Below are positions 15,987-24,153 of a DNA stretch of 38,341 bases, piece by piece (the stretch's first letter is position 1; the number at the start of each line of letters is the position of its first letter). Location of the stretch: assembly GCF_001507435.1 (NCBI RefSeq), contig NZ_LMWH01000263.1:1-38341 (forward strand), read 5' to 3'. Below the pieces are notes generated by a model, which was given only the letters and a program-made list of their open reading frames with translations, searched no databases and was not told where the DNA came from. A program made the translations under genes and the position numbers. The stretch comes from Streptomyces sp. NRRL F-5122 (lineage in GTDB: Bacteria; Actinomycetota; Actinomycetes; Streptomycetales; Streptomycetaceae).

Positions 15987-16149
15987 GCGATTGTCCTTGA
16001 GCGGTTCCGGGGGATTTCTTGATGCTTCGGGGAGGGGTGAGCGATGCGGGCAGGCGGTTCCGTGCCGACCGATGTCCCGCGGGCTGGCGTCGAGAGTCCG
16101 GCCTCACCGGCCAGGAGGGACTTGCCGAGCACGCCGAGGCCCCGTGCCT

Positions 16150-16755
16150 CTACCAGCGCCCCTCGTGGACGACATCGTGATACGGGCGACGGGTCATCCG
16201 GCGGGCGCTCACGTCGCCGAATTGTCCTGCGTCCGGGGCGGCGTGCCCGAGCAGGGCGATGCCTATGGGTATGTATTCCTGCGGGATCGCCAGGAGCTCG
16301 TGCAGCAGATCGGCTTCTCCGCCCACAAAGGCTGCGGCTATTCCCTCGTCCACCGCTGCCATCATCAGGAGCAGCATCGCGGCGCCCGCGTCGGTGTGCC
16401 AGTACGGAACCACCCACAGCGCTTCCTCGTCGATCTCCGCGACGACCGTCATCTTGTCGGGCTCCCGGTAGCGCGACCGGTACACCTCCGGGCTGACGCA
16501 GACCACCACGTGCACGGGAGCTTGGGCAATGAAATTGTGGTGTCCCGAAACGTCCACAGTCTGCTGCGCCGGTTCTGCGATCTTCTGACGGGTCTCGTGG
16601 TCGATCACGACGACGAACTCGACGCCTTGGCTGAAGCCCGCGCTCGGCCCGCGGCGCGCGGTGTCCAGGATACGCCGCACCACCTCCGCGGGGACGGGCT
16701 CATCGGTGAACGACCGGACCATCTTCCGCCTGCGTACTACGTCTTTGAAATCCAT
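16150..16755 (-). CDS. Nitroreductase-family protein
   Basis: 201 residues, ATG 16755 with AGGAG 6 nt upstream. FMN-dependent nitroreductase fold: MDFKDVVRRRKMVRSFTDEP (Arg cluster for FMN phosphate), ILDTARRGPSAGFSQGVEFV, DAGAAMLLLMMAAVDEGIAA and the C-terminal GHAAPDAG and RPYHDVVHEGRW. It starts 32 bp after the amidohydrolase stop, so they are cotranscribed. Likely reduces a nitro, quinone or enone substrate with NAD(P)H. Confidence 0.9.
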   Translation of the reverse strand: MDFKDVVRRRKMVRSFTDEPVPAEVVRRILDTARRGPSAGFSQGVEFVVVIDHETRQKIAEPAQQTVDVSGHHNFIAQAPVHVVVCVSPEVYRSRYREPDKMTVVAEIDEEALWVVPYWHTDAGAAMLLLMMAAVDEGIAAAFVGGEADLLHELLAIPQEYIPIGIALLGHAAPDAGQFGDVSARRMTRRPYHDVVHEGRW

Positions 16756-16787
16756 GGTCACACTCCTGGGCCGTCTTCGTTGCCGGG

Positions 16788-17693
16788 TCAGCGCTGCCAG
16801 TTCAGGACGGTGGCGACGGTCCTGCCGAGCAACCACTCCTTCTCGGCCGCGGAGAAGGCGTCGGAGTCGCGGAGGTAGTGCAGGCTGTGCGAGTAGGGAG
16901 CGGGGTGCGGCGAGAGGCCGTCCTTGACCGCTTGCGTGTGGTCGCTCGCCCACAGGATCCGTTCGGGGCCGAAGTCGTCGACGACCCTGCGGAAGTGCGG
17001 CATCAGGTCGGGGTACGGGTACGGGTCGGCGGCGAGCCGCTCGACGTGCGACCACTTGAGGTAGGCGTTGCCGTACTGCGACAGGGCGCGGACCGGGTCG
17101 AGGCGGGCGTACCGCTCGGTCGGGGAGGCGTCGATCGCCGGCCAGCTGATGCCGATGTGGTCGACGATGAACGGCAGTTCCGGGAAGCGCTTCAGATACG
17201 GCTCGAGGGTGTCAAGGCGCGGGGTGATCATGATGAACACGGGCACCTGGTGGTCCTGGCAGGCGGCGAACAGGTCGTCGTAACCACCGCTGAGGAAGGA
17301 CGGGTCCCGCCAGACTCCCCCGTCGAAGCCGGCGTGCACGCGGATGCCGGCACAGCCCGGCTTCGCCCGCACACCGGCGACGAGTTGCGTGAGGTCGGGG
17401 TCGTGGGGGTCGACGCGGGTCAGCCAGACGAACCGGTCGGGGTAGATGGCCGCGGCGAGTTCGGAGAAGGGCCGTTCCGGGCGCCACGCGCCGTGGGCGT
17501 GGTAGCCCCCCGGGAGCATGTGGTGATTCTCGTCAAGGCCGGTGAACTCATCCAGTACGGCTCCGTGGACGCCGACGGCGTCCATGGCGACGATGGTGGC
17601 GTTGAGGGTCGTTTCAAGGTCGACTGTCTGCCAGTGCGGGCCGATCTGGTTCGCGTGAAGCTGGCCGTCCAGGATGTTCAAAGGAAGCTCCAT
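16788..17693 (-). CDS. Amidohydrolase-2-type metal-dependent hydrolase
   Basis: 301 residues, ATG 17693. TIM-barrel amidohydrolase of the 2-pyrone-dicarboxylate lactonase/ACMSD-like group: N-terminal LDGQLHANQIGPHW where the usual H-x-H is reduced to LHAN, GIRVHAGFDGG, PFIVDHIGISWP (barrel His) and a C-terminal RILWASDHTQA with the conserved Asp. Related enzymes cleave lactones or decarboxylate aromatic ring-fission products. It sits between an SDR and a nitroreductase in a TetR-controlled cluster, so a role in degradation of an aromatic or lactone-like compound is a reasonable inference. Confidence 0.85.
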   Translation of the reverse strand: MELPLNILDGQLHANQIGPHWQTVDLETTLNATIVAMDAVGVHGAVLDEFTGLDENHHMLPGGYHAHGAWRPERPFSELAAAIYPDRFVWLTRVDPHDPDLTQLVAGVRAKPGCAGIRVHAGFDGGVWRDPSFLSGGYDDLFAACQDHQVPVFIMITPRLDTLEPYLKRFPELPFIVDHIGISWPAIDASPTERYARLDPVRALSQYGNAYLKWSHVERLAADPYPYPDLMPHFRRVVDDFGPERILWASDHTQAVKDGLSPHPAPYSHSLHYLRDSDAFSAAEKEWLLGRTVATVLNWQR

Positions 17694-17775
17694 GAGCGAT
17701 GCGCTGGGGTGATGGGCTGATTCCGCTGCGAGGGGGCACCGGAGTGCCGATGCGCCTGTTCGGGGCCAGCGGATG

Positions 17776-18567
17776 TCAGGCGCGGGCTGCCTTGGACAGT
17801 CCGGGCATGTGGGTGGTGAGGCCGCCGTCGACGACGAGGACCTGTCCGTTGATGTACTCGCCGGCTTCGCTGGCGAGGAAGACGGTGGTGGAGGCGATGT
17901 CGGCGGGGCGTCCGGGCCGCTGGGTGAGGCCGCCGCTGGACTCGCGGAAGGCTTCCTGGCTGGCCGTGTCGTCGCCGACCATGATCACGCCGGGAGCGAT
18001 CGCGTTGCAGCGCACGCCCTGGGTGCCGTAGGTCGCCGCGATCATGCGGGTCAGGCCGATCATCCCCGCCTTCGCTGAGGAGTAGGCGGTGGCGAAGCCG
18101 GCGACGCTGCGGAGCGCCGACGTCGAGGTCATCATGATGATCGAGCCGGTTCCCGCTTCCAGCATGTCGGGCAGGACCCGACGGGCACCCAGCATCGGGC
18201 CGCGCAGGTTCACCGCGAAGACGCGGTCCCACACGGGCACCGAGGTGTCGAGCAGGCCTCCGTCCCCGGCGACCGACGCCTTCAGCGCGGCGTTGTTGAC
18301 GAGCACGGTCACCGACCCGAACCTGGCACGCACGTCCTGGAGTACCGCCTCCCAGGCACCGTCCTCGGCGACGTCAAGGGTGTAGGGGGCGGACGAGCCG
18401 CCCTGCTCGGCGATCAACTCGTGGGTCCGCCGCGCGGTGTCCGGGTCGAGGTCGGTAACGGCGACGGTCGCGCCAGCCGCGGCCAGGCCCAGGGCGCAGC
18501 CGCGGCCGATTCCTGATCCGGCCCCGGTGACAAGGGCGACCTGTCCCCGCAGAGAGTTTCGTGGCAT
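17776..18567 (-). CDS. SDR oxidoreductase, first gene of the cluster
   Basis: 263 residues, ATG 18567 with GGAAG upstream. SDR motifs TGAGSGIG (about 14-21), NNAALKA, MTSTSALRSVAGFATAYSSA followed by Lys (catalytic Ser, Tyr, Lys), and YINGQVLVVDGG. It is the promoter-proximal gene of the minus-strand cluster (SDR, amidohydrolase, nitroreductase, SDR) and is divergent from the TetR at 18718. The two palindromes at 18638-18682 lie about 70-115 bp upstream of its start. Confidence 0.9.
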   Translation of the reverse strand: MPRNSLRGQVALVTGAGSGIGRGCALGLAAAGATVAVTDLDPDTARRTHELIAEQGGSSAPYTLDVAEDGAWEAVLQDVRARFGSVTVLVNNAALKASVAGDGGLLDTSVPVWDRVFAVNLRGPMLGARRVLPDMLEAGTGSIIMMTSTSALRSVAGFATAYSSAKAGMIGLTRMIAATYGTQGVRCNAIAPGVIMVGDDTASQEAFRESSGGLTQRPGRPADIASTTVFLASEAGEYINGQVLVVDGGLTTHMPGLSKAARA

Positions 18568-18637
18568 GACTGACTTCCAGGTATCGAGGTGTCGGAGCCT
18601 TGACCAGGGAAAACGTGCGGTCGATCAGCACAGAGAT

Positions 18638-18658
18638 AAACGTAGACTCCCTACGTTT
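18638..18658. promoter_or_regulatory. TetR operator 1 of the catabolic cluster
   Basis: AAACGTAG-ACTCC-CTACGTTT is a perfect 8+5+8 inverted repeat between the divergent TetR and SDR genes. Confidence 0.8.
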
Positions 18659-18667
18659 GACTGTAAG

Positions 18668-18682
18668 CGTAGGATGCCTACG
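18668..18682. promoter_or_regulatory. TetR operator 2 of the catabolic cluster
   Basis: CGTAGG-ATG-CCTACG is a perfect 6+3+6 inverted repeat with the same CGTAG half-site as operator 1. The half-sites repeat at about three-turn spacing, so two dimers could bind on one side of the helix. Confidence 0.75.
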
Positions 18683-18717
18683 ATTGCAAACGGAGACCAC
18701 AGAGGAGGTCCACTGAC

Positions 18718-19302
18718 ATGCGGAGCGAGACGGGGACGCCCCCCGCTGCCCGGCGGATGCGCGCCGACGCCCGGCGCAACTACGACAAACTCCTGGACGT
18801 GGCCGACGATGCCTTCGACGAGTACGGGGCGGACGCGTCGCTGGAGGAGATCGCGCGCCGCGCCGGAGTCAGCATCGCGACCCTCTACCGGCACTTTCCC
18901 GAGCGGCAGAACCTCCTGGAGGCGGTCTTCCTGCGAATCGCCGACAGCCTGCGTGACGAGGCCGTCACACTGCTCGAAGCGGCGGATCCGTTCGAAGCCT
19001 TCATTGCCTGGCTGCACTCACACCTGGAAAGCGGCGCGTGCGGGCGTGGCCTGGCGGCCAGCGTCATGAGCGCGAAGTTGCAGGAAGGCACGGACGTCAA
19101 CACCAGCTGTCACCAGATGAAGCAAGCCGGAGCGGAACTGCTGGCGCGCGCCCAGGCCGCCGGACAAGTGCGGCAGGGAATCGACCTCGGAGACCTGCTG
19201 CTCGTCGTGCACGGCATCGTCCTCGTCAACGAGCAAGTCCCCACCACGGCCGACCGCCCGCAGCGGATGCTCGCCGTCGTCGTGGACGGCCTGCGCTGCT
19301 GA
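18718..19302 (+). CDS. TetR-family regulator of the SDR cluster
   Basis: 194 residues, ATG 18718 with GAGGAGGT about 8 nt upstream. HTH: ASLEEIARRAGVSIATLYRH, then FPERQNLLEAVFL. The C-terminal domain belongs to the SbtR-like TetR_C group (ASVMSAKLQEGTDVN ... LLLVVHGIVLVNE). Divergent from the four-gene minus-strand cluster; the two CGTAG palindromes lie in its own promoter region, so it likely represses both directions. Confidence 0.9.
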   Translation: MRSETGTPPAARRMRADARRNYDKLLDVADDAFDEYGADASLEEIARRAGVSIATLYRHFPERQNLLEAVFLRIADSLRDEAVTLLEAADPFEAFIAWLHSHLESGACGRGLAASVMSAKLQEGTDVNTSCHQMKQAGAELLARAQAAGQVRQGIDLGDLLLVVHGIVLVNEQVPTTADRPQRMLAVVVDGLRC

Positions 19303-19654
19303 CGACGAACCACTGCCGCCGCGGACGGCCTCTGACCATCCGGCGAAGCCGACCGGTGCCCTGACGACGCGTGGAACGGGTTCGCACAGGGCCGCAGCCT
19401 GGCCATCGGCCGGCTGCGGGGCAGGCTCAGGTCGTGACGGCCTTCGCGGAGTTCCACAGCACGCCGCTCTCGACAACCCCGAGTTGCACCGGAGGCCCTG
19501 TCCTCATGCACACGGCGACCGAAGATCACCCGACCGGGAAGCCGCACTCGAACCCACGCTCACCACGAGCGATAGAGCAACAGCTTCTAAAACCCTTTCT
19601 GGACGCGCTGGGCACGGTGAGTGATCGCTTGGGGATCGTGGCGGCCGCGGGCAA
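19303..19654. other. Intergenic, no gene seen
   Basis: About 350 bp after the TetR gene. I find no ORF with a start signal and no hairpin strong enough to call. Confidence 0.45.
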
Positions 19655-19747
19655 CTACCAGAGCCAGCGGTCAAGGAACTCGGCCCAGATGAACCCGTGG
19701 TAGCCGTCGAAGGCAGACAGACACGTGGCCCCATCGGGGCGACACAC
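19655..19747 (-). CDS. Possible 30-residue ORF or gene fragment
   Basis: A GTG at 19747 opens a frame with coding-like composition ending in DGYHGFIWAEFLDRWLW and TAG at 19655. It is in frame with the recombinase relic that ends just upstream at TGA 19751-19753. It may be a small gene or a leftover piece of another one. I do not recognise it. Confidence 0.25.
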   Translation of the reverse strand: MCRPDGATCLSAFDGYHGFIWAEFLDRWLW

Positions 19748-19750
19748 TCC

Positions 19751-19884
19751 TCAGTGGCCGCCGGTGGCGTATCGGCTCCAGGTTCCACCGGCCTCGGTGA
19801 CCAGGCGGGTGGTGGTCTTGTCGTGATAGCCGAGTGCCTTCGCAATGACGGGGCCGGGGCTTGGAGGACGAACTGTCGGATCAC
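19751..19884 (-). pseudogene. Integrase/recombinase C-terminal relic
   Basis: Minus-strand fragments IRQFVLQAPAP and, in a shifted frame, VIAKALGYHDKTTTRLVTEA then GGTWSRYATGGH and TGA (19751-19753). The pattern P-A-P-V-I-A-x-x-L-G-Y-H-x-x-T-x-x-R-x-x-x-x-A-G-x-x-W-x-x-Y-A resembles the C-terminal end of actinobacterial site-specific integrases as I remember them. One frameshift lies near 19845-19855, and the catalytic domain is gone. Confidence 0.5.
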
Positions 19885-19956
19885 GCAGGCCCCTGCCGCG
19901 CCGGCCTCCTCATCGCGGGCATCTTCCTCTGGCCGGCCCGCTGAACGACAAGCAGA

Positions 19957-20307
19957 TCACGGCCGGAGGCATTCTCCCTGCGGATCGAAGCAGATGAGTC
20001 CGTGCTCGCGAGCCAGCGCAGCAGCGTACTCGGACACTTCCTCCGCCTTGCCATAGGACATGAGCAGGTACACGATCGGGCCCGAAGCCTCCTCGATGAC
20101 CGGCGGGGACGCCCATACGACACTGCGACCGACGTCGTCCGGATATCGCGCGACGAGCGCTTCCACATACGCCACGATGCGCGGCGCCGGAGGCACGACG
20201 ACATCGTCCGACTCCAGGTAACGCTCGTAGAGCTCGTCGTAGGTCAAGCCCGCTTGGTGATTGTCGAGTGGACGGTCGCCATCCCACACCGCAAGGTCAT
20301 AACTCAC
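19957..20307 (-). CDS. Conserved hypothetical acidic protein
   Basis: 116 residues from the GTG at 20307, chosen because SYDLAVWDGDRPLDN is how related Streptomyces proteins begin; the frame is open to 20430. Two conserved-looking blocks: LTYDELYERYLESDDVVVPP and AYAAALAREHGLICFDPQGE-like sequence near the C-terminus (seen as EYAAALAREHGLICFDPQGE). No signal peptide or membrane segment. Function unknown; proteins of this look sometimes sit near toxins, but nothing here proves an immunity role. No clear ribosome site precedes the GTG. Confidence 0.65.
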   Translation of the reverse strand: MSYDLAVWDGDRPLDNHQAGLTYDELYERYLESDDVVVPPAPRIVAYVEALVARYPDDVGRSVVWASPPVIEEASGPIVYLLMSYGKAEEVSEYAAALAREHGLICFDPQGECLRP

Positions 20308-20479
20308 AAGCGCATCGTCGCAGGCATCGGCCTCGCCGGCGCCAGCAGGCCCTGAGATCGAACCCCCGCCAAGTGATACGTAAGAGAGCTCCTCAGCGAG
20401 GGGCCGGAGGGCGACCTTTCCCAGCCCCAAGGTCCCGTTCTCTGATGTACCACCGTGTTCCCCCTGCCACCATCAGATC

Positions 20480-21028
20480 GTGACGGAGACACAGGCAGCG
20501 CTGTACGCCGCGGCGGTTGGCGCGCTCTGTGCGCTCGTAGTTGGGTGCATCGCCGGCTGGGCAGCGCTCCGGCAGGTAGCGAAGACCGCGGAGGCTCAAC
20601 GAAAACAGGCGGACTGGCAGCTTCGCAGCGAGGACTATGCCAACTTCGTCCGTGCCATGTTTCGCTTTCGTGCTCGCGTGGGCCATGCTGCGGTGAGGGC
20701 GGAGGTCTCTGGGGACTACTCAAACGAGGTGCGCGCTCTATACGTGGATCTCGCCAACGTCGCAGCAACGCTTACGATGCGCATCGCTGCAGATCCCGTG
20801 ATGGATGCCATGCTGAAGCTGGTGAACTGCGCCTACGCCGTGCACTCACGTGTCACCGATCGCAGACGTCTTTACCTGCCCTCGCGGGATGCGGCGATGG
20901 ATCGATTGCTCGAACAATTCGAGGACGCGGAATGGGCTGTGCGGAACGCCTTTCGCGACGATCTGTGGGGAGGGGAGTCCCTGCGGCGCAGCGGGCACGC
21001 CGGCTCAACGGGAGGTAGTGGAGGGTGA
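20480..21028 (+). CDS. Membrane-anchored hypothetical protein
   Basis: 182 residues from GTG 20480. A single N-terminal membrane helix (about 8-29: LYAAAVGALCALVVGCIAGW) is followed by a charged helical stretch (RQVAKTAEAQRKQADWQLRS, then EDYANFVRAMFRFRARVG) and a helical cytoplasmic body. The layout of one membrane helix plus a coiled-coil-like region is common among Streptomyces hypothetical proteins. No ribosome site is seen upstream, so the message may be leaderless or the start slightly different. Codon use is less GC-biased than in neighbours, in line with acquired DNA. Function unknown. Confidence 0.65.
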   Translation: MTETQAALYAAAVGALCALVVGCIAGWAALRQVAKTAEAQRKQADWQLRSEDYANFVRAMFRFRARVGHAAVRAEVSGDYSNEVRALYVDLANVAATLTMRIAADPVMDAMLKLVNCAYAVHSRVTDRRRLYLPSRDAAMDRLLEQFEDAEWAVRNAFRDDLWGGESLRRSGHAGSTGGSGG

Positions 21029-21167
21029 GGCCCGGATACGCATCGAAGGGGACAGGCCCGAGTGGCTTTCGTCGCTGTGTAGAGGAGGGAGCGCGCGCTG
21101 TGATTGCCGCCACGCCAGTTGCCCGATGGACCTGGGGGCGCGACGACAGTGACGTCCGTAGCCGAGG

Positions 21168-21542
21168 TCAGCTAGCGATCCATTCCCTGATCTCGTCGGC
21201 GATCACCCGCACGTCCAGCGCGTCGCGACTGATACGGGCCGCGAGGGCGGCGGCTTGCTTGGGCTGCACGTCCACGATGACGCCGCTCACCGTCAGGTAC
21301 GAAGCTGCGACGACCGCCCCGAACAGAGCGTTCGAGTGCTCCAGCGCGGGGCACCGGATGAGCTGATGCATGAGCGCGGCCGCGCGGTGGCGTGCCTCGG
21401 TGTACACGGGGGTTTGCATGACCTCGTCGGCGTGCCGCGCGGCCGCGGCAGCCAGCGTTCCGAAGTCGGTGACGTCTGGATCGCCGGGAAGGTGTCGGTG
21501 AGCGAGGTCCAGCAGCCAGGCCCGGTCAATGCGAACGATCAC
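21168..21542 (-). CDS. Fic/Doc-fold toxin-like protein, active site degenerate
   Basis: 124 residues from GTG 21542, overlapping the antitoxin stop by four bases (GTGA). It aligns along its length with the protein at 3459: RIDRAWLLDLAHRHLPGDPD, VTDFGTLAAAAARHADEV, PVYTEARHRAAALMHQLIRC, then PALEHSNALFGAVVAASYLT. The Fic/Doc catalytic core is replaced by CPALEHSNALF, lacking the His and the GN(K/R) loop. The intact upstream antitoxin and the coupled overlap mark it as the toxin position of a toxin-antitoxin operon. Its activity is unknown. Confidence 0.8.
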   Translation of the reverse strand: MIVRIDRAWLLDLAHRHLPGDPDVTDFGTLAAAAARHADEVMQTPVYTEARHRAAALMHQLIRCPALEHSNALFGAVVAASYLTVSGVIVDVQPKQAAALAARISRDALDVRVIADEIREWIAS

Positions 21543-21775
21543 GCGGCATCCGCCGGCCCGCGGCCGGTGCTCGGGCTTGCGAACTCCTCGGCGAAGGATT
21601 CGGCGAATTCATCGACGAAGTGTGCCCCGGCGGTGAGGAAGCGGTGCCTGACGTCGTTGGCCTCGTCGGCGAGCACCTGCTTGGCGTAAGCCTGCACGGT
21701 CATACCCGCGGCCGCGGCCCGGGCTTCGATCCCGGCGTGGACCTCGTCGTCCACTCGCACGTTGATCTGCTTCAT
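21539..21775 (-). CDS. RHH-type antitoxin
   Basis: 78 residues from ATG 21775. MKQINVRVDDEVHAGIEARA AAAGM, a beta strand and two helices, is the ribbon-helix-helix pattern of Arc/CopG antitoxins. The acidic/aromatic tail (FVDEFAESFAEEFASPS) would wrap the partner. It overlaps the Fic-like toxin by four bases, so translation is coupled. A near-consensus promoter with an inverted repeat lies directly upstream, and the -10 box ends six bases before the ATG, implying a leaderless, probably autoregulated message. Confidence 0.85.
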   Translation of the reverse strand: MKQINVRVDDEVHAGIEARAAAAGMTVQAYAKQVLADEANDVRHRFLTAGAHFVDEFAESFAEEFASPSTGRGPADAA

Positions 21776-21781
21776 ACGAAC

Positions 21782-21810
21782 AGCGTAGCGGCCTGTACAA
21801 AGCGCTACAA
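21782..21810 (-). promoter_or_regulatory. Promoter and operator of the toxin-antitoxin operon
   Basis: On the minus strand, TTGTAG (-35, 21805-21810), a 17-bp spacer and TACGCT (-10, 21782-21787). An inverted repeat GTAGCG...CGCTAC with a central TGTACA spans the promoter, fitting autorepression by an RHH antitoxin. Transcription should begin at or next to the ATG at 21775. Confidence 0.7.
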
Positions 21811-22038
21811 CCGGCTTGGCGTCCATCACGGACGGCGACGCAGCACCCGGAGCGCACGCCGAATCTTCTCCAACGCGACTGGTCTTCCGTTTCCGGCTAT
21901 GGGCGCGAAGGCCTGCAGCCGCGTGTGAGCGCGGATGCGGTGCGTGACGAGCTGCCGCAGGATCCCGGCCACCGACTGATGAACACCGTACGCAGGGGGA
22001 ACCATAGGCGCCGAACCGTTTGCTGCCCTGAAGGACCC

Positions 22039-24153
22039 TTAGGTCTGGATGAGCAGGAGGGCGATGTCGTCGGTGCAGGGGACGGTGTGGGTGGCGTGTT
22101 CGAGGAGTGTGTCGGCGAGTGTGTCGACGTCGTGGTGGCCGGCTCGGGTGAGGTGGTGTGCCAGGTCGGTGGTGGTGTCGTCGATGTCGGTGCCGGGGTT
22201 TTCGACCAGTCCGTCGGTGTAGAGGACGAGGAGGGTGCCGGGGGGAAGGGGGATGGTGGTGGTGGGGTAGTCGGTGTCCGGGGTGATGCCGAGCAGGAGG
22301 CCGGGGGTCATGGGGAGGGTTTCGGTGCGGCCGTCGGGGTGCCGGATCAGGGGTGGGGGGTGTCCGGCGGTGGCCAGGCTCGCCCGGCGGCGGTCCAGGT
22401 CGATGTGGGCGTAGAGGCAGCTGGTGAACAGCCCCGGATTGAGGTCGGTCAGCAGGCGGTTGGTGCGGGCCAGGACGTCGCTGGGGGAGATGCCGGTGGC
22501 GGCGTGGGCGTGGACGGCGGTGCGGACCTGGCCCATGAGGGCGGCGGCCTGCACGTTGTGGCCCTGGACGTCGCCGATGACGGCGGCCGCGGTGGTGGGG
22601 GTGCAGTGGATGAGTTCGTAGAAGTCGCCGCCGATGTCCATGCCGTGGCCGGCGGGCAGGTAGCGGGCGGCGACCTCGAGGCCGGGGATGTCGGGCAGTT
22701 CCTGCGGGAGCAGGCCGGTCTGCAGGGTGCGGGCGAGGTGGTGCTGGGCGTCGTAGATGCGGGCCCGGTCCAGGGCCTGGGCGATCAGTCCGGCCAGGGA
22801 GGCGAGCACGGTGCGCTCTGCGACGGGGAAGGGGCGGGGCCGGTCGTAGGACAGGACGAGAAGACCGACGGCGCGACCGGAGGTGATCAGCGGCAAAAAG
22901 GCCCAGGCGTCGCGGTCCTTGTAGCGGGGCGCTTCGGGATAGGCGCGCTGGAAGTCGGTGAAGCTGGTGAAGAAGGCGGGCGTCTGGGTGCGGATGGCCT
23001 GTGCGGGCGGGGTGGCGGAGGCCAGGGAATCGCCCTCGAAGCGTTCCAGGAATGCGGTGTCGTAGCCGCGTGAGCCGAGGATGCGCAGCCGTCCGTCCCC
23101 GGCTGCCATGAGGACGAGTCCTTGGGCTTCGAAAGCGGGGACGAGCTGGTCGGCGACCTGGTCGACCACGTCCTGGACGCTCACCGCCTGGGTCAACGTC
23201 GCGGCCAGATACATGAGGTGATACAGCGCCGACGCCCCGAGCGGGCCTGCCGGGGCGGTGCGGCACGGTTCGGCCTCGGCGGCGGCCTGTTCGCGCGGGA
23301 GCGGGGTGATGTTGACGCTGATGCCGTCGGCCGCGGGGCACAGCTGGAACGACAGCCACTGGTCCGGGGGGTTGAGCACGGTGAAGGCGGTGGGCTGCTT
23401 GCTCATCACCGCGGCCCGGTACTGGTCCTCCAGGGCGGGGTCGCCCAGCCACAGCAGCCGTTCCCAGGGGCGCGAGCCCAGCAGATCGGCGGCGCCGACA
23501 CCGAGGAGTTCGGCTGCGGTGGTGTTGAGGAAAGTGACCCTTCCCTCCAGGTCCAGGGAGCAGCAGCCCACGGGCAGCCGCTCGGCGAAGTCGTAGGCGG
23601 CCAGTGCCTCGGCCCGGCGCGGCTGGCGGGGGCGCTGCGCGGACAGCACCACGGGCTCCGCCCGGGGCAGCAGCGGGCGGCCGCGCCCGGCGGCCTGTCC
23701 CAGCAGGTGTCCCGCCCGTCGGCGAAACACCTCCAGCGCCTTTGTCTCGCGGTCGCTCAGCTGCGGGGGGTGCCATGCCGGCCACAGCAGGCAGACCCCG
23801 CCGTGCACCGTGTCGTCCCATTCCAGCGGCGCGGCCGCCACCAGGACCTCGTAGGGGGCGATGAGACCGATCCGCGGATAGCGGCGGGCCATCTCCTTCG
23901 GGCTGCTCAGCCAGATGAGGCGCCGCTCGCGTATGGCCTCGGCCACCGGCACCGCATCGCCCACCTCCATCCGCACCCACGGAGCGGCAAGCCTGCGGGG
24001 AAGCCCGGACAGGAGCGCCAGATGCAGGAGTTGGTCCTGCGGCGACAGCACATACACCATGCCGACCGCCGTGTCCGTGTCCTGCACCAGACGGCGGAAC
24101 AGGCCGGCCAGCCGCCCCAGCGCCGTCACACGGCCCTGCTCATGCCGGCGCAC
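22039..24153 (-). CDS. GAF-PAS-GAF-SpoIIE (PP2C) phosphatase
   Basis: 704 residues from the GTG at 24153 (AGGGG 8 nt upstream; GTG 24162 is an alternative). Order: a GAF-like domain (about 10-170, ending HGGVCLLWPAWHPP), a PAS domain (about 200-310, LPVGCCSLDLEGRVTFLNTT), a second GAF (about 330-470) and a SpoIIE/PP2C catalytic domain (about 490-700: LPAGHGMDIGGDFYELIHCT, AAAVIGDVQGHNVQAAALMG, LVLYTDGLVENPG, TDDIALLL) with the Asp residues for two metals. No kinase module or membrane segment. Such proteins dephosphorylate anti-anti-sigma factors in Streptomyces stress and development circuits. Its start overlaps the end of the zinc-finger/HTH gene, so the two are cotranscribed. A relic of a paralog's C-terminus is at 8200-8262. 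Confidence 0.92.
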   Translation of the reverse strand: MRRHEQGRVTALGRLAGLFRRLVQDTDTAVGMVYVLSPQDQLLHLALLSGLPRRLAAPWVRMEVGDAVPVAEAIRERRLIWLSSPKEMARRYPRIGLIAPYEVLVAAAPLEWDDTVHGGVCLLWPAWHPPQLSDRETKALEVFRRRAGHLLGQAAGRGRPLLPRAEPVVLSAQRPRQPRRAEALAAYDFAERLPVGCCSLDLEGRVTFLNTTAAELLGVGAADLLGSRPWERLLWLGDPALEDQYRAAVMSKQPTAFTVLNPPDQWLSFQLCPAADGISVNITPLPREQAAAEAEPCRTAPAGPLGASALYHLMYLAATLTQAVSVQDVVDQVADQLVPAFEAQGLVLMAAGDGRLRILGSRGYDTAFLERFEGDSLASATPPAQAIRTQTPAFFTSFTDFQRAYPEAPRYKDRDAWAFLPLITSGRAVGLLVLSYDRPRPFPVAERTVLASLAGLIAQALDRARIYDAQHHLARTLQTGLLPQELPDIPGLEVAARYLPAGHGMDIGGDFYELIHCTPTTAAAVIGDVQGHNVQAAALMGQVRTAVHAHAATGISPSDVLARTNRLLTDLNPGLFTSCLYAHIDLDRRRASLATAGHPPPLIRHPDGRTETLPMTPGLLLGITPDTDYPTTTIPLPPGTLLVLYTDGLVENPGTDIDDTTTDLAHHLTRAGHHDVDTLADTLLEHATHTVPCTDDIALLLIQT

